Positions 34,986 to 43,208 of a stretch of 64,000 nucleotides of DNA are shown piece after piece. A model generated the notes under the pieces. It was not told where the DNA came from, made no database searches, and saw only the letters and a list, made by a program, of their open reading frames with translations. Location of the stretch: NCBI RefSeq assembly GCF_014084045.1, contig NZ_CP043732.1, forward strand, positions 2,604,001 through 2,668,000, read 5' to 3'. The translations under genes and the position numbers were made by a program. The stretch comes from Microbacterium esteraromaticum (lineage in GTDB: Bacteria > Actinomycetota > Actinomycetes > Actinomycetales > Microbacteriaceae). The first letter of the stretch is position 1. Every line of letters starts with the position of its first letter.

Positions 34986-36053
34986 ATGACGACTGCTGCG
35001 CTGGCCACGAATGCCGCGAGCGACACCGCAGCCAGAGGCAGCGTGTCGCTGACCGGCCTGACGAAGTCCTTCGGTGAGTTCACCGCCGTCCGCGACCTCG
35101 ATCTTCACGTCGCGCCGGGGGAGTTCCTCTCGATGCTCGGGCCGTCCGGTTCGGGCAAGACCACCGTGCTGCGCATCATCGCCGGTTTCGAAGATGCGAC
35201 GTCGGGGACGGTGCGCCTCTCGGGGGCCGATGTCACCCGCACGCCGCCGCACGCGCGTGACGTCAACACCGTGTTCCAGGACTACGCGCTCTTCCCGCAC
35301 ATGACCATCGCCGAGAACGTCGGCTACGGCCTTCGGGTAAGGGGTGCCGGCAAGTCGGAGCGCATCGAGCAGGTCGCCGACTCCCTGCGCCGCGTGCGTC
35401 TCGACCACGTCGCCGAGCGGCTGCCCCACCAGCTCTCGGGCGGCCAGCGACAGCGGATCGCCCTCGCTCGCGCACTGATCATGCGCCCGCAGGTGCTGCT
35501 TCTCGACGAGCCGCTCGGCGCGCTCGACAAGCAGCTGCGCGAGCAGATGCAGATCGAGCTGAAGCAGATCCAGCGTGAGGTCGGGATCACCTTCATCTTC
35601 GTCACCCACGACCAGGAGGAGGCGCTCACGCTCAGCGACCGCGTCGCGGTCTTCAATAACGGGCGCATCGAGCAGGTGGGGAGCGCCCGCGAGGTGTACG
35701 AAGAGCCGCAGACCGAGTTCGTCGCCCGCTTCCTCGGGCTGTCGAACCTCTTCGCAGCCGAGCTCGCCGAGGAGCTGACCGGAGACCGGCGTACCATGAG
35801 CATCCGCCCCGAGCGTGTGCGGCTGCACGGGCCATCCGACGCCCTCGCAGACGGCGACGTGGGTCTGATCGGCACGATCTCGGAGGTCGTCTACACCGGA
35901 CCCGCTACCCGGTACCTCATCACTTCGGACGCAGGCGTCGACATCATCGCCGAGCGCCCGAACGCGCACCACGACTCCGGCGCCGGCGAACCCGGCCGAG
36001 GCGATCGGGTGCGCGCCACCTGGAACCCCGCGCACGCCGCCCGGCTTCCCTGA
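34986..36053 (+). CDS. potA: ABC transporter ATP-binding protein, spermidine/putrescine (PotA) type
   Basis: 355 residues. Walker A GPSGSGKT, signature LSGGQRQRIALARAL, Walker B LLLDEPLGALD, and THDQEEAL with the switch His, followed by a TOBE domain from about 275 (SIRPERVRLHG). This is the layout of PotA-type importers. The start ATG 34986 has GGAG seven bases upstream; a frame reading 30 codons further up crosses the promoter and is discarded. First gene of a four-gene operon (ATPase, binding protein, two permeases). Polyamine is the family prediction; the exact solute could differ. Confidence 0.88.
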   Translation: MTTAALATNAASDTAARGSVSLTGLTKSFGEFTAVRDLDLHVAPGEFLSMLGPSGSGKTTVLRIIAGFEDATSGTVRLSGADVTRTPPHARDVNTVFQDYALFPHMTIAENVGYGLRVRGAGKSERIEQVADSLRRVRLDHVAERLPHQLSGGQRQRIALARALIMRPQVLLLDEPLGALDKQLREQMQIELKQIQREVGITFIFVTHDQEEALTLSDRVAVFNNGRIEQVGSAREVYEEPQTEFVARFLGLSNLFAAELAEELTGDRRTMSIRPERVRLHGPSDALADGDVGLIGTISEVVYTGPATRYLITSDAGVDIIAERPNAHHDSGAGEPGRGDRVRATWNPAHAARLP

Positions 36054-36106
36054 TTCCCACGTCCCCGCAGTACACCTCGCGCACCGCGATCACGAAGGAG
36101 AGATCC

Positions 36107-37297
36107 ATGCGAAAGAAGATCCTGGCCGTCTCGGCCATCACCGCAGCCGCAGCCCTTGCGCTGTCGGGCTGTTCGAGCGCCGACCAGCCGACCGACGGCA
36201 CGGGCGGCGGCCTCTCGATCGACGTCCCCGACATCTCGATGATGGACGAGCTCGGAGACAACGAGAAGGAGGTGAACATCATCGCCTGGTCGGGATTCGT
36301 GGAGCCGGAGTGGTCGGACGCGTTCACCGCAGAGACCGGATGCACGGTCAACCGTCGCGTGGCCGGTACCAGCGATGAGATGGTGCAGCTCATGCGCACC
36401 GGCGACTACGACCTCGTCTCGGCCTCGGGCGATGCGAGCCTGCGCCTGATCGCCGGCGGTGACGTGCAGCCGCTCAACCTCGAGCTCATCCCGAACTTCG
36501 GCGACGACATCGTGGAGGGGATGAAGGGCCAGATCTACGACACGATCAACGGCAAGTCCTACGGCATCCCCATCGGGCGCGGTGCGAACATCCTGCAGTA
36601 CAACAGCGAAGTCGTCACCGAGGAGCCGACCAGCTGGGACGTCGCCTGGGAGAAGGACAGCCCGTACGCGGGCAAGGTGATCGCGTACGACGCACCGATC
36701 TACATCGCCGACGCCGCCGTCTACCTGATGGCGCACGAACCCGACCTCGGCATCGAGAACCCGTACGCGCTCGACGAGAAGCAGCTGAAGGCGGCCGTCG
36801 ACCTGCTCAAGCAGCAGAACGAGATCGTCTCGGAGTACTGGTCGGACCCGGCTGCGCAGATCACCTCGTTCGCCGGAGGAACGACCGTGCTCGGCACCTC
36901 ATGGGAGGTGCTGCGCAAGCTCACCGAGGACGACAAGTACAAGAGCGTGCTGCCGGAGGAAGGCTCCACCGGCTGGTCGGACGCCTGGATGCTCGCCGCG
37001 AAGTCGAAGAACCCCAACTGCGCGTACGCGTGGATGGATTACGCCTCCTCGCCCGAGGTGAACGGCGCGATCGCCATGAACTTCGGCATGGCGCCGGCCA
37101 ATGCCGCGTTCTGCGACACCAGTGACGAGGCCAAGGCGCACTGCGAGTACTACAACGCCGAGAACGAGGAGTACTTCAAGAAGGTCTGGTTCTGGACCAC
37201 CCCGATCGAGCAGTGCATCGACGGCCGTGACCCCGCCGAGGTGAAGTGCACCAACTTCCAGCAGTGGACCGACGCCTGGGCCGGCGTCAAGGGCTGA
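36107..37297 (+). CDS. potD: Polyamine-type ABC transporter substrate-binding lipoprotein
   Basis: 396 residues. A lipoprotein signal peptide ends in the lipobox LALSGC (Cys at about residue 22), so the mature protein is anchored on the outer face of the membrane. The body is of the PotD/PotF type: NIIAWSGFVEPEW near residue 60, SGDASLRLIAGGDVQPL, and YGIPIGRGANILQYN. Several cysteines in the C-terminal third could form disulfides. It follows the ATPase by 53 bases. A strong hairpin lies between it and the first permease. Confidence 0.87.
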   Translation: MRKKILAVSAITAAAALALSGCSSADQPTDGTGGGLSIDVPDISMMDELGDNEKEVNIIAWSGFVEPEWSDAFTAETGCTVNRRVAGTSDEMVQLMRTGDYDLVSASGDASLRLIAGGDVQPLNLELIPNFGDDIVEGMKGQIYDTINGKSYGIPIGRGANILQYNSEVVTEEPTSWDVAWEKDSPYAGKVIAYDAPIYIADAAVYLMAHEPDLGIENPYALDEKQLKAAVDLLKQQNEIVSEYWSDPAAQITSFAGGTTVLGTSWEVLRKLTEDDKYKSVLPEEGSTGWSDAWMLAAKSKNPNCAYAWMDYASSPEVNGAIAMNFGMAPANAAFCDTSDEAKAHCEYYNAENEEYFKKVWFWTTPIEQCIDGRDPAEVKCTNFQQWTDAWAGVKG

Positions 37298-37314
37298 CTC
37301 CGGCCGTCTGAACC

Positions 37315-37344
37315 CCGGGGCGGGGGAGATCTCCTCCGCCCCGG
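37315..37344 (+). other. Intercistronic hairpin between binding protein and permease genes
   Basis: Nearly perfect 30-base inverted repeat: outer arms CCGGGGCGG (37315-37323) and CCGCCCCGG (37336-37344), inner palindrome GGAGATCTCC (37325-37334). In ABC operons such hairpins commonly protect the binding-protein message from 3' decay or reduce read-through, giving excess binding protein. Confidence 0.6.
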
Positions 37345-37374
37345 ATCCACCCTCTCGACGACGACAGGAACGAC

Positions 37375-38202
37375 ATGAAGCGCCGCGTACGCATCGCCGG
37401 TCTGCTGGCCCTGCCGATGGCCTGGCTCATCGGCATCTACATCTTCTCGCTCGTCATGCTGCTGGTGACGGCGTTCTGGATCACCGACCCGTTCACCTCG
37501 AAGGTGAAGCCCGGCTTCACCTTCGACAACTTCGAGCAGCTGATCTCGAATCCGGCCTACGCGTCGACGGCACTGCGCACCCTCGGCATCGCGCTGGGGG
37601 TCACCGCGCTCTCGATCGTGATCTCGGTGCCGCTCGGCATCTTCATGGCGAAGGTCGCCTCTCCCTGGCTGCGCGCCGTGCTGGCCGTCTCGATCACGCT
37701 GCCCCTGTGGGCCGGCTACCTGGTGAAGGTCATCGCGATGCGCATCACCTTCACCGAGCAGGGCTTCTTCAACTGGATGCTCGCACCTTTGGGCATCCAG
37801 GGCCCCGGCTTCACCGTCTTCACGGTCGTGCTCACCCTCACGTATCTGTGGCTGCCCTATATGGCGGTCCCTGTCTACACGGCGATCCGGCAGCTGCCGG
37901 CGAACCTCTTCGACGCCTCCGCCGACCTCGGCGCGGGGTCATGGCGCACAATCCGAACGGTCGTCCTGCCCCTGATCAAGCCGGCGATCATCGCCGGCTC
38001 CGTGTTCACGTTCTCGCTGAGCCTCGGTGACTACCTCGTGGCGAAGTTCGTCGGCGGAGACACGCAGATGATCGGAAGCGTCATCGCCTCGAACATCAAT
38101 CTGAACCCGCCGCTGGCTGCGGCGTTCTCGGTCGTGCCGATCGCCTTCGTCGTCGTCTACCTGGTGAGCGTGCAGCGCACCGGCGCCCTGGAAAGGATGT
38201 GA
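37375..38202 (+). CDS. potB: ABC transporter permease, PotB type
   Basis: 275 residues with six membrane segments. The cytosolic coupling loop carries the EAA-like motif DASADLGAGSWRTIRTVVLPLIKP near residue 180-203. Residues 1-30 form the first helix (LPMAWLIGIYIFSLVMLL). The ribosome site is CAGGAACGAC. The second permease starts seven bases after the stop, so they are tightly coupled. Confidence 0.88.
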   Translation: MKRRVRIAGLLALPMAWLIGIYIFSLVMLLVTAFWITDPFTSKVKPGFTFDNFEQLISNPAYASTALRTLGIALGVTALSIVISVPLGIFMAKVASPWLRAVLAVSITLPLWAGYLVKVIAMRITFTEQGFFNWMLAPLGIQGPGFTVFTVVLTLTYLWLPYMAVPVYTAIRQLPANLFDASADLGAGSWRTIRTVVLPLIKPAIIAGSVFTFSLSLGDYLVAKFVGGDTQMIGSVIASNINLNPPLAAAFSVVPIAFVVVYLVSVQRTGALERM

Positions 38203-38209
38203 GCCGACC

Positions 38210-39022
38210 ATGCTGAGACTGTCGCGCCCCTCCAAGATCGTGCTCGGGGTCATCGTCGCGATCATCCTCGCGTTCATGTATATCCCGCTCATGCTCGTCG
38301 TCATGAACTCGTTCAACTCCGCCCGTATCGCCAGCTGGCCCATCGGCGGCCTGAGTCTCGAGTGGTGGGGGCGGGCCTTCACCAGTCAGCCCGTGCGCGA
38401 TGCGCTGCTCAACTCGGTGCTCGTTGCCGCCGGTGCCACGGTCATCGCCCTCGTGCTCGGCACGCTCGTCGCCTTCGCCCTGCAGCGTCACCGCTTCTTC
38501 GGCCAGCGCGCCGTGAATCTGCTCGTCGTGCTGCCGATCGCCCTCCCCGGCATCGTCACCGGTGTCGCCCTGAACAACACCTACAACCAGATGCTCGAGC
38601 CGATCGGCATCCAAGTCGGGTTCTGGGGGATGATCATCGCGCACGGCACCTTCTGCATCGTGATGGTGTTCAACAACGTGCTGGCGCGTCTGCGGCGCAT
38701 GAACCCCAGCCTCGAGGAGGCGTCTCAGGATCTCGGCGCGACGCCGTGGCAGACGTTCCGCATGGTCACCTTCCCGCAGTTCCGCAGCGCACTGGTGGCC
38801 GGCGCGATCCTCGCCTTCGCGCTCAGCTTCGACGAGGTGTACGTGACGATCTTCACAGCGCCGCCCGGGGTCGACACGCTCCCGCTGTGGATCATGAATC
38901 AGATGGCTCGCCCCAATGAGGCGAACGTCGTGAACGTCGTCGCGACGGTGGTGATCCTGGCATCCTTCATCCCGGTCTGGGTCTCCCAGCGCCTCTCCCG
39001 CGACGTCGCCGATCGCGACTGA
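38210..39022 (+). CDS. potC: ABC transporter permease, PotC type
   Basis: 270 residues with six membrane segments. The EAA loop reads EASQDLGATPWQTFRMVTFPQ near residues 176-196. Conserved PotC features include MYIPLMLVVMNSFNSAR at the N-terminus. Last gene of the transporter operon. It pairs with the preceding permease to form the channel; the ATPase and binding protein are encoded upstream. Confidence 0.88.
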   Translation: MLRLSRPSKIVLGVIVAIILAFMYIPLMLVVMNSFNSARIASWPIGGLSLEWWGRAFTSQPVRDALLNSVLVAAGATVIALVLGTLVAFALQRHRFFGQRAVNLLVVLPIALPGIVTGVALNNTYNQMLEPIGIQVGFWGMIIAHGTFCIVMVFNNVLARLRRMNPSLEEASQDLGATPWQTFRMVTFPQFRSALVAGAILAFALSFDEVYVTIFTAPPGVDTLPLWIMNQMARPNEANVVNVVATVVILASFIPVWVSQRLSRDVADRD

Positions 39023-39106
39023 CGCGCGGCGCCCGTGTCGGCGGGTTACGCGCACAGCGGACGTGCGGCATTGACCCCGGCCGTCGCGGCGGGGTTGGAT
39101 GGAGCC

Positions 39107-39475
39107 ATGACTGAACGCACGAAGCCCGAGTTCGACGCTCCCACCGGACCCGCTCCCTCACAGCTCGTCATCCGCGACATCATCGAGGGCGATGGGGCCG
39201 AGGCCAAGCCCGGCGACACCGTCACCGTGCACTACGCGGGCGTCGAGCACGACTCCGGCGAGGAGTTCGACTCGTCGTGGGGTCGAGGCGAGACCATCCA
39301 GTTCCCGCTGCGCGGCCTGATCCAGGGCTGGCAGGACGGCATTCCCGGCATGAAGGTCGGCGGTCGCCGCGAGCTCGTGATCCCGCCGCACCTGGCGTAC
39401 GGGCCGGCAGGCGCCGGGCACTTCCTATCGGGCAAGACCCTGATCTTCATCATCGATCTGGTCGCTGTCGGCTGA
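39107..39475 (+). CDS. FKBP-type peptidyl-prolyl cis-trans isomerase
   Basis: 122 residues, a single FKBP domain with no signal peptide, so cytosolic. GDTVTVHYAGVEHDSGEEFDSSW, then FPLRGLIQGWQDGIPGMKVGGRR and IPPHLAYG contain the conserved Tyr, Asp, Trp and Tyr of the binding pocket. Catalyses proline isomerisation in folding proteins. ATG 39107 is chosen over upstream in-frame codons because the FKBP domain follows at normal distance. A textbook terminator follows. Confidence 0.93.
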   Translation: MTERTKPEFDAPTGPAPSQLVIRDIIEGDGAEAKPGDTVTVHYAGVEHDSGEEFDSSWGRGETIQFPLRGLIQGWQDGIPGMKVGGRRELVIPPHLAYGPAGAGHFLSGKTLIFIIDLVAVG

Positions 39476-39491
39476 ACCCATCCGCGACACG

Positions 39492-39527
39492 AAGAACCCC
39501 TGTCCGCTTCGGCGGACAGGGGTTCTT
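39492..39527 (+). terminator. Terminator after the FKBP gene
   Basis: 16-bp perfect stem (AAGAACCCCTGTCCGC and its complement) closed by the very stable TTCG tetraloop, followed by TCATTTC. Confidence 0.9.
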
Positions 39528-39536
39528 CATTTCATC

Positions 39537-39577
39537 GGAATACCTGGGAATACATGCGTATGAATGTAAGTTATCCT
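39537..39577 (+). promoter_or_regulatory. Promoter region of the YceI gene with 10-bp direct repeats
   Basis: GGAATACCTG (39537-39546) is followed at once by GGAATACATG (39547-39556), then CGTATGAATG; -10 candidate TATCCT at 39572-39577. The stretch is AT-rich for this genome. Could be a regulator site. Confidence 0.35.
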
Positions 39578-39624
39578 CGGTACGGCGCGAGAGCGCACCC
39601 GTGAACGTCAAGGAGAACACACAC

Positions 39625-40173
39625 ATGTCGATCGAGATCCCCGGCTACCGCCCCGGCACCTGGGTCCTGGACCCCAGCCACAGCGAGGTCACCTTCAGCG
39701 TGCGCCACATGATGATCTCGAAGGTGCGCGGCTCCTTCGGCATCAAGAACGCCACGCTGATCGCTCCCGAGAACCCGCTCGAGGCGAAGGTCGAGGCAAG
39801 CGTCGACGTCACCTCCGTCGACACCAACGACGAGGGCCGCGACACCCACCTGCGCTCGGCGGACTTCTTCGACGTCGAGAACTTCCCGACCATGGAGTTC
39901 GTCTCGACCGGCGCCCGCGTCGAGGGCGGCGACTTCTACGTCGACGGCGACCTCACCATCCGCGGCATCACGAAGCCGGTCAGCTTCGAGTTCGACTTCG
40001 GCGGCTTCGGGGCAGACCCGTGGGGCAACTACAAGGCGGGCGCATCGGCGAAGACCGTCATCAACCGTGAGGACTTCGGCCTGACCTGGAATGCCGCTCT
40101 CGAGACCGGCGGTGTGCTCGTCGGCAAGGAGATCACGATCAACCTCGACCTGCAGGGTGCCCTGCAGGCCTGA
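39625..40173 (+). CDS. YceI-family lipocalin-like protein
   Basis: 182 residues from ATG 39625, with ribosome site AAGGAG nine bases upstream. The YceI barrel is evident: GTWVLDPSHSEVTFSVRHMM (residues 10-29), DTHLRSADFFDVENFPTMEF and FGLTWNAALETGGVLVGKEI. No signal peptide, unlike E. coli YceI; cytosolic members occur in actinobacteria. The barrel binds long isoprenoid chains in solved structures. Transcribed alone, between a terminator and a convergent MFS gene. Confidence 0.92.
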   Translation: MSIEIPGYRPGTWVLDPSHSEVTFSVRHMMISKVRGSFGIKNATLIAPENPLEAKVEASVDVTSVDTNDEGRDTHLRSADFFDVENFPTMEFVSTGARVEGGDFYVDGDLTIRGITKPVSFEFDFGGFGADPWGNYKAGASAKTVINREDFGLTWNAALETGGVLVGKEITINLDLQGALQA

Positions 40174-40216
40174 GCCGGTCATCCCCGAGCCCGGGGGCCG
40201 AGTCGCGCGCCGCGGC

Positions 40217-41509
40217 TCAGGCCTCCGGGCTCAGTGCATCGTAGGCGCGGAAGCGAGGGGTCAGTCGCGCGATCATCGCGGCGGCGCCGATCACCAGCAG
40301 CCCGCCGAGCAGCGGCGGGAACCACAGGCTGGTGATCGTGGCCAGAGCGCCCGCATACAGCGCTCCGAGACGAGGGCCGCCCGCGACGACGATGATGAAC
40401 ACGCCCTGCAGGCGTCCGCGCATCGCATCGGGCACGGCTGCCTGCATCATCGTGTTGCGGTAGATCGAGCTGATGTTGTCAGCGGCCCCCGACACGGCCA
40501 GCGCGACGCAGGCGAGCACGATGAGGGGGACATCGGGCGACTGCTCCGTCGCCGGAGGCAGGAAGACGCCGATGAGCACGACCGCGCCGAACAGGGCGAT
40601 GGCGGCGCCGTACGCCTGCACGGCCCTCGCGATGCCGACGCCATGCCAGCGGTACTGCACGATCCTGCCCGAGAACAGACTCGAGGTGAACGTGCCGACC
40701 GCCACAGACGCGGTGAGCAGCCCCGTGGTGACCGCCCCGCCGCCGAGCAGCACAGTGCCGAGTGCGGGGTAGAGGGCGAGCGGATTGCCGAAGGTCATCG
40801 CGGCGATGTCGAGCAGATACTGCGCGCGGATGTTTCCGGCCCGTCGCAGAAAGCGCCATCCGTCGACGAGGGATGCGAGGCCCGGTCTCACGATCGTCCC
40901 CTCGGGCAGCAGCGCAGGCAGGGTCCAGAGGCCGAGGAACATGCAGAGCATCAGCACGATGTCGATCGTGTAGGTCCATCCGAAGCCGGTGAGCGCCACC
41001 AGCATCCCTGCCACCGCTGGTCCCACCATCACCGTGAGCCCGAACGCCACGCCGTTCAGTGCCGAGGCGGCGGCGAGCTGGCTCAGCGGGATCAGCCGGG
41101 GGACGATGGCGGTGCGGGTGGCCATGCCCACCGAGTTCGCCGCCGCGATGATCATGCTCAGCCCGTACAGCCACCAGATCGTCTCGGTGCCCGTCCACGT
41201 CAGCGCGGTCAGCAGGAGGGTGGCGGTGAAGGCGACGGTGGCTGCGATCAGCGCGACGCGGCGCCGGTCGAACGCGTCGGCCAGCATGCCGCCGTACAGG
41301 CCTGCGAGGATCATCGGCACGAGCCCGGCGACGGCGATCATCGAGACGGCGAAGGTGCTGCCCGTCAGCTCGAAGACGTGCAGCATCACCGTCACGATGG
41401 TCAGCTGACCGCCGATGCCGGCGAGGGTCGAGCCGATCCACATGCGAGCGAAGGCCGGGCTGGTCCGCAGCGGGGTGAGGTCGATCAGATGGGCGCGGGA
41501 GAACTGCAC
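40217..41509 (-). CDS. Major facilitator superfamily transporter
   Basis: 430 residues with about twelve hydrophobic segments; proton- or solute-driven transporter of the plasma membrane. The loop [16 protein letters not shown] near residues 75-90 is the MFS motif A (GxLaDrxxrkxxl) between helices 2 and 3, and the later [11 protein letters not shown] matches its second-half copy. It resembles the enterobactin exporter/drug efflux group (MFS_3), but the substrate is unknown. The GTG start fits TAGCCT (41516-41521) six bases upstream; that promoter is back-to-back with the rpsO promoter. Confidence 0.88.
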   Translation of the reverse strand: MQFSRAHLIDLTPLRTSPAFARMWIGSTLAGIGGQLTIVTVMLHVFELTGSTFAVSMIAVAGLVPMILAGLYGGMLADAFDRRRVALIAATVAFTATLLLTALTWTGTETIWWLYGLSMIIAAANSVGMATRTAIVPRLIPLSQLAAASALNGVAFGLTVMVGPAVAGMLVALTGFGWTYTIDIVLMLCMFLGLWTLPALLPEGTIVRPGLASLVDGWRFLRRAGNIRAQYLLDIAAMTFGNPLALYPALGTVLLGGGAVTTGLLTASVAVGTFTSSLFSGRIVQYRWHGVGIARAVQAYGAAIALFGAVVLIGVFLPPATEQSPDVPLIVLACVALAVSGAADNISSIYRNTMMQAAVPDAMRGRLQGVFIIVVAGGPRLGALYAGALATITSLWFPPLLGGLLVIGAAAMIARLTPRFRAYDALSPEA

Positions 41510-41515
41510 CCATCG

Positions 41516-41521
41516 AGGCTA
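41516..41521 (-). promoter_or_regulatory. -10 element of the MFS gene (leaderless type)
   Basis: Minus-strand TAGCCT six bases before the GTG start. The gap to 41648 also contains the rpsO promoter and its 5' leader. Confidence 0.45.
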
Positions 41522-41648
41522 TCGGTGTGCGTTCGTCGTTTCGGATGCTGGTAAGCTGTTCAGGTTGCCGTTTGATCGGCCGCGGATAAAGAGAGCCCAC
41601 GCATTCGGCGTCGGGCACCGCGCAACAAGCAGAGAGGGGATCGAATCT

Positions 41649-41918
41649 ATGGCACTGGAAGCAGACGTCAAGAAGGCGATCATCGAAGAGTACGCGACGC
41701 ACCCCGGTGACACCGGATCCCCCGAGGTGCAGGTCGCAATGCTGACGCAGCGCATCAAGGACCTCACCGAGCACCTCAAGGAGCACAAGCACGACCACCA
41801 CTCGCGTCGTGGCCTGTTCCTGCTCGTCGGTCAGCGCCGTCGCCTGCTGGGCTACCTGCAGGACGTCGACATCAACCGCTACCGCTCGCTCATCGAGCGT
41901 CTCGGTCTGCGTCGGTAA
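41649..41918 (+). CDS. rpsO: 30S ribosomal protein S15
   Basis: 89 residues, the exact length of S15. [29 protein letters not shown] and the [25 protein letters not shown] stretch (rRNA contact) are diagnostic, in pieces around residues 2-30 and 45-70. Binds 16S rRNA helices 20-22 early in 30S assembly. Ribosome site GAGAGGGGATCG. The leader before it is about 70-100 bases and may carry S15 feedback control. In many relatives pnp follows rpsO; here eleven kilobases lie between. Confidence 0.97.
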   Translation: MALEADVKKAIIEEYATHPGDTGSPEVQVAMLTQRIKDLTEHLKEHKHDHHSRRGLFLLVGQRRRLLGYLQDVDINRYRSLIERLGLRR

Positions 41919-41951
41919 TCGACCAGCGTTCAATCGCGCAGAACATTCTTG

Positions 41952-42037
41952 GAGAGCCGCCCACCGGGCCCACACGCCAGAGGCTCAATACATCGCGAAT
42001 GCGATGAATTGAGAAGGCGTGGGGAGGGGCGGCTCTC
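41952..42037. terminator. Long interrupted hairpin between rpsO and the 2OG-Fe(II) oxygenase gene
   Basis: An 86-base nested inverted repeat: outer GAGAGCCGCCC with its complement, then CACGCC/GGCGTG, then CTCAAT/ATTGAG and CATCGC/GCGATG around a GAAT loop, with small bulges. It lies between convergent genes, so a bidirectional terminator is the plain reading. It is far longer than the other terminators in the window. Confidence 0.7.
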
Positions 42038-42049
42038 GTCATGTCCGGG

Positions 42050-43054
42050 TCAGGCCGGCGCCCCCACGAGGTCGGCATGGTGGATAGCCGCGACGTCGGG
42101 GTGCGCACGCAGACGCGACTTCAGAGCGTTCTCGCCGTAGAGACTGTGGATCGGGTTCGACGGGTCCTGTGTGACGCCCCTGGCCTCGGCGGCGAGTTCA
42201 GCGGGAAGCTCGATCAGCGGGAGCTGGGTGTCGAGCGCGGGGTTGAAGAAGAACGGGATCGAGAGCCGGTCGTGCGGGGCGAGTGGCGACACGACACGGT
42301 GATTGGTGGCTCTCAGGTAGCCGTTGGTCGCGTATTCGAGCAGCTCGCCGATGTTGACCACGAAGGCGTCGTCGACGGGCGGTGCATCGACCCACTCGCC
42401 GTCGCGCTCGACCTGCAGGCCGCCGCGTCCCGGCTGGACCCAGAGCAGGGTGAGCACGCCGCTGTCCTTGTGCGCGCCGACGCCCTGCTGCGGGAGCGGG
42501 TCGTGCGTGCCGGGGTATCGGACGATCTTGATGAGCGTCGACGGCTCGCCGAAGTGGTCGTCGAAGTAGGACTCCTCCGCGCCGAGCGAGAGCGCCCAGG
42601 CCCGCAGCAGGCGCCGCGCCACGGCGGAGAGTGCGGCGTGCCATTCGGCGACCACCTCGCGCAGCTCGGGCTGCGCGTCTGGCCACAGGTTCGGGCCGAT
42701 GAGGCGGTTGAACGCGGGACCGCCTTCTACGGCATCCCGCTCGGGGCCGATGTCGATCTGCTCGCGCCAGTCGACCTCGCCCTTGGTGCGCTCGCCGCCG
42801 ATGCGGGTGTACCCGCGGAAGTGCGGACTCCTCACATTCTCGATCGCGAGCTTGTGCTCCTCCGGCAGCGCGAAGAACTGCCTGGCCGCGCGATGCAGGC
42901 GCTCGGTGAGCTCGGCCGAGACGCCGGTGCCGGTGAGGTAGAAGAAGCCCACGTCGCGCGTCGCAGCACGCAGGTCGGCGCAGAAGCGCGCGGCCTGCTC
43001 GGCTCCGGCGTCGAGCTGGGACAGGTCGAGGATCGGCAGGGTCAGGTCGGTCAT
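42050..43054 (-). CDS. 2-oxoglutarate/Fe(II)-dependent dioxygenase, isopenicillin N synthase family
   Basis: 334 residues from ATG 43054. The iron ligands are in GVGAHKDSGVLTLLWVQ (His-x-Asp) and in ATNHRVV (distal His); the co-substrate Arg/Ser pair is in DRLSIPFFFNP. The N-terminal DIOX_N part (LPILDLSQLDAG, GFFYLTGTGV) is complete. Such enzymes hydroxylate or cyclise small metabolites; the substrate is not evident. TACCGT (43061-43066) lies six bases before the ATG. It stands alone, convergent with rpsO and divergent from efeU. Confidence 0.87.
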   Translation of the reverse strand: MTDLTLPILDLSQLDAGAEQAARFCADLRAATRDVGFFYLTGTGVSAELTERLHRAARQFFALPEEHKLAIENVRSPHFRGYTRIGGERTKGEVDWREQIDIGPERDAVEGGPAFNRLIGPNLWPDAQPELREVVAEWHAALSAVARRLLRAWALSLGAEESYFDDHFGEPSTLIKIVRYPGTHDPLPQQGVGAHKDSGVLTLLWVQPGRGGLQVERDGEWVDAPPVDDAFVVNIGELLEYATNGYLRATNHRVVSPLAPHDRLSIPFFFNPALDTQLPLIELPAELAAEARGVTQDPSNPIHSLYGENALKSRLRAHPDVAAIHHADLVGAPA

Positions 43055-43151
43055 GGGACGACGGTAGGCGAGCGCGCGCCGCAGTGGTGGAATGTTGCCT
43101 ACTCTTACCGCGCATGGCCGGATGTGAGATGGCATCCGCGACGCGAGGTGC

Positions 43152-43182
43152 TAATCTTCTGAGGTAAGGCATCCCTTACTAA
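43152..43182 (+). promoter_or_regulatory. efeUOB promoter with DtxR/IdeR-like iron box
   Basis: TAATCT (43152-43157) is a fair -10. Immediately downstream, 43160-43182, lies TGAGGTAAGG-CAT-CCCTTACTAA, an interrupted palindrome close to the DtxR/IdeR consensus TTAGGTTAGSCTAACCTAA. A repressor bound there with Fe2+ would block transcription in iron-rich cells. Confidence 0.6.
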
Positions 43183-43208
43183 CCCGTCAGTCGGAAAGCC
43201 GCCCACCT

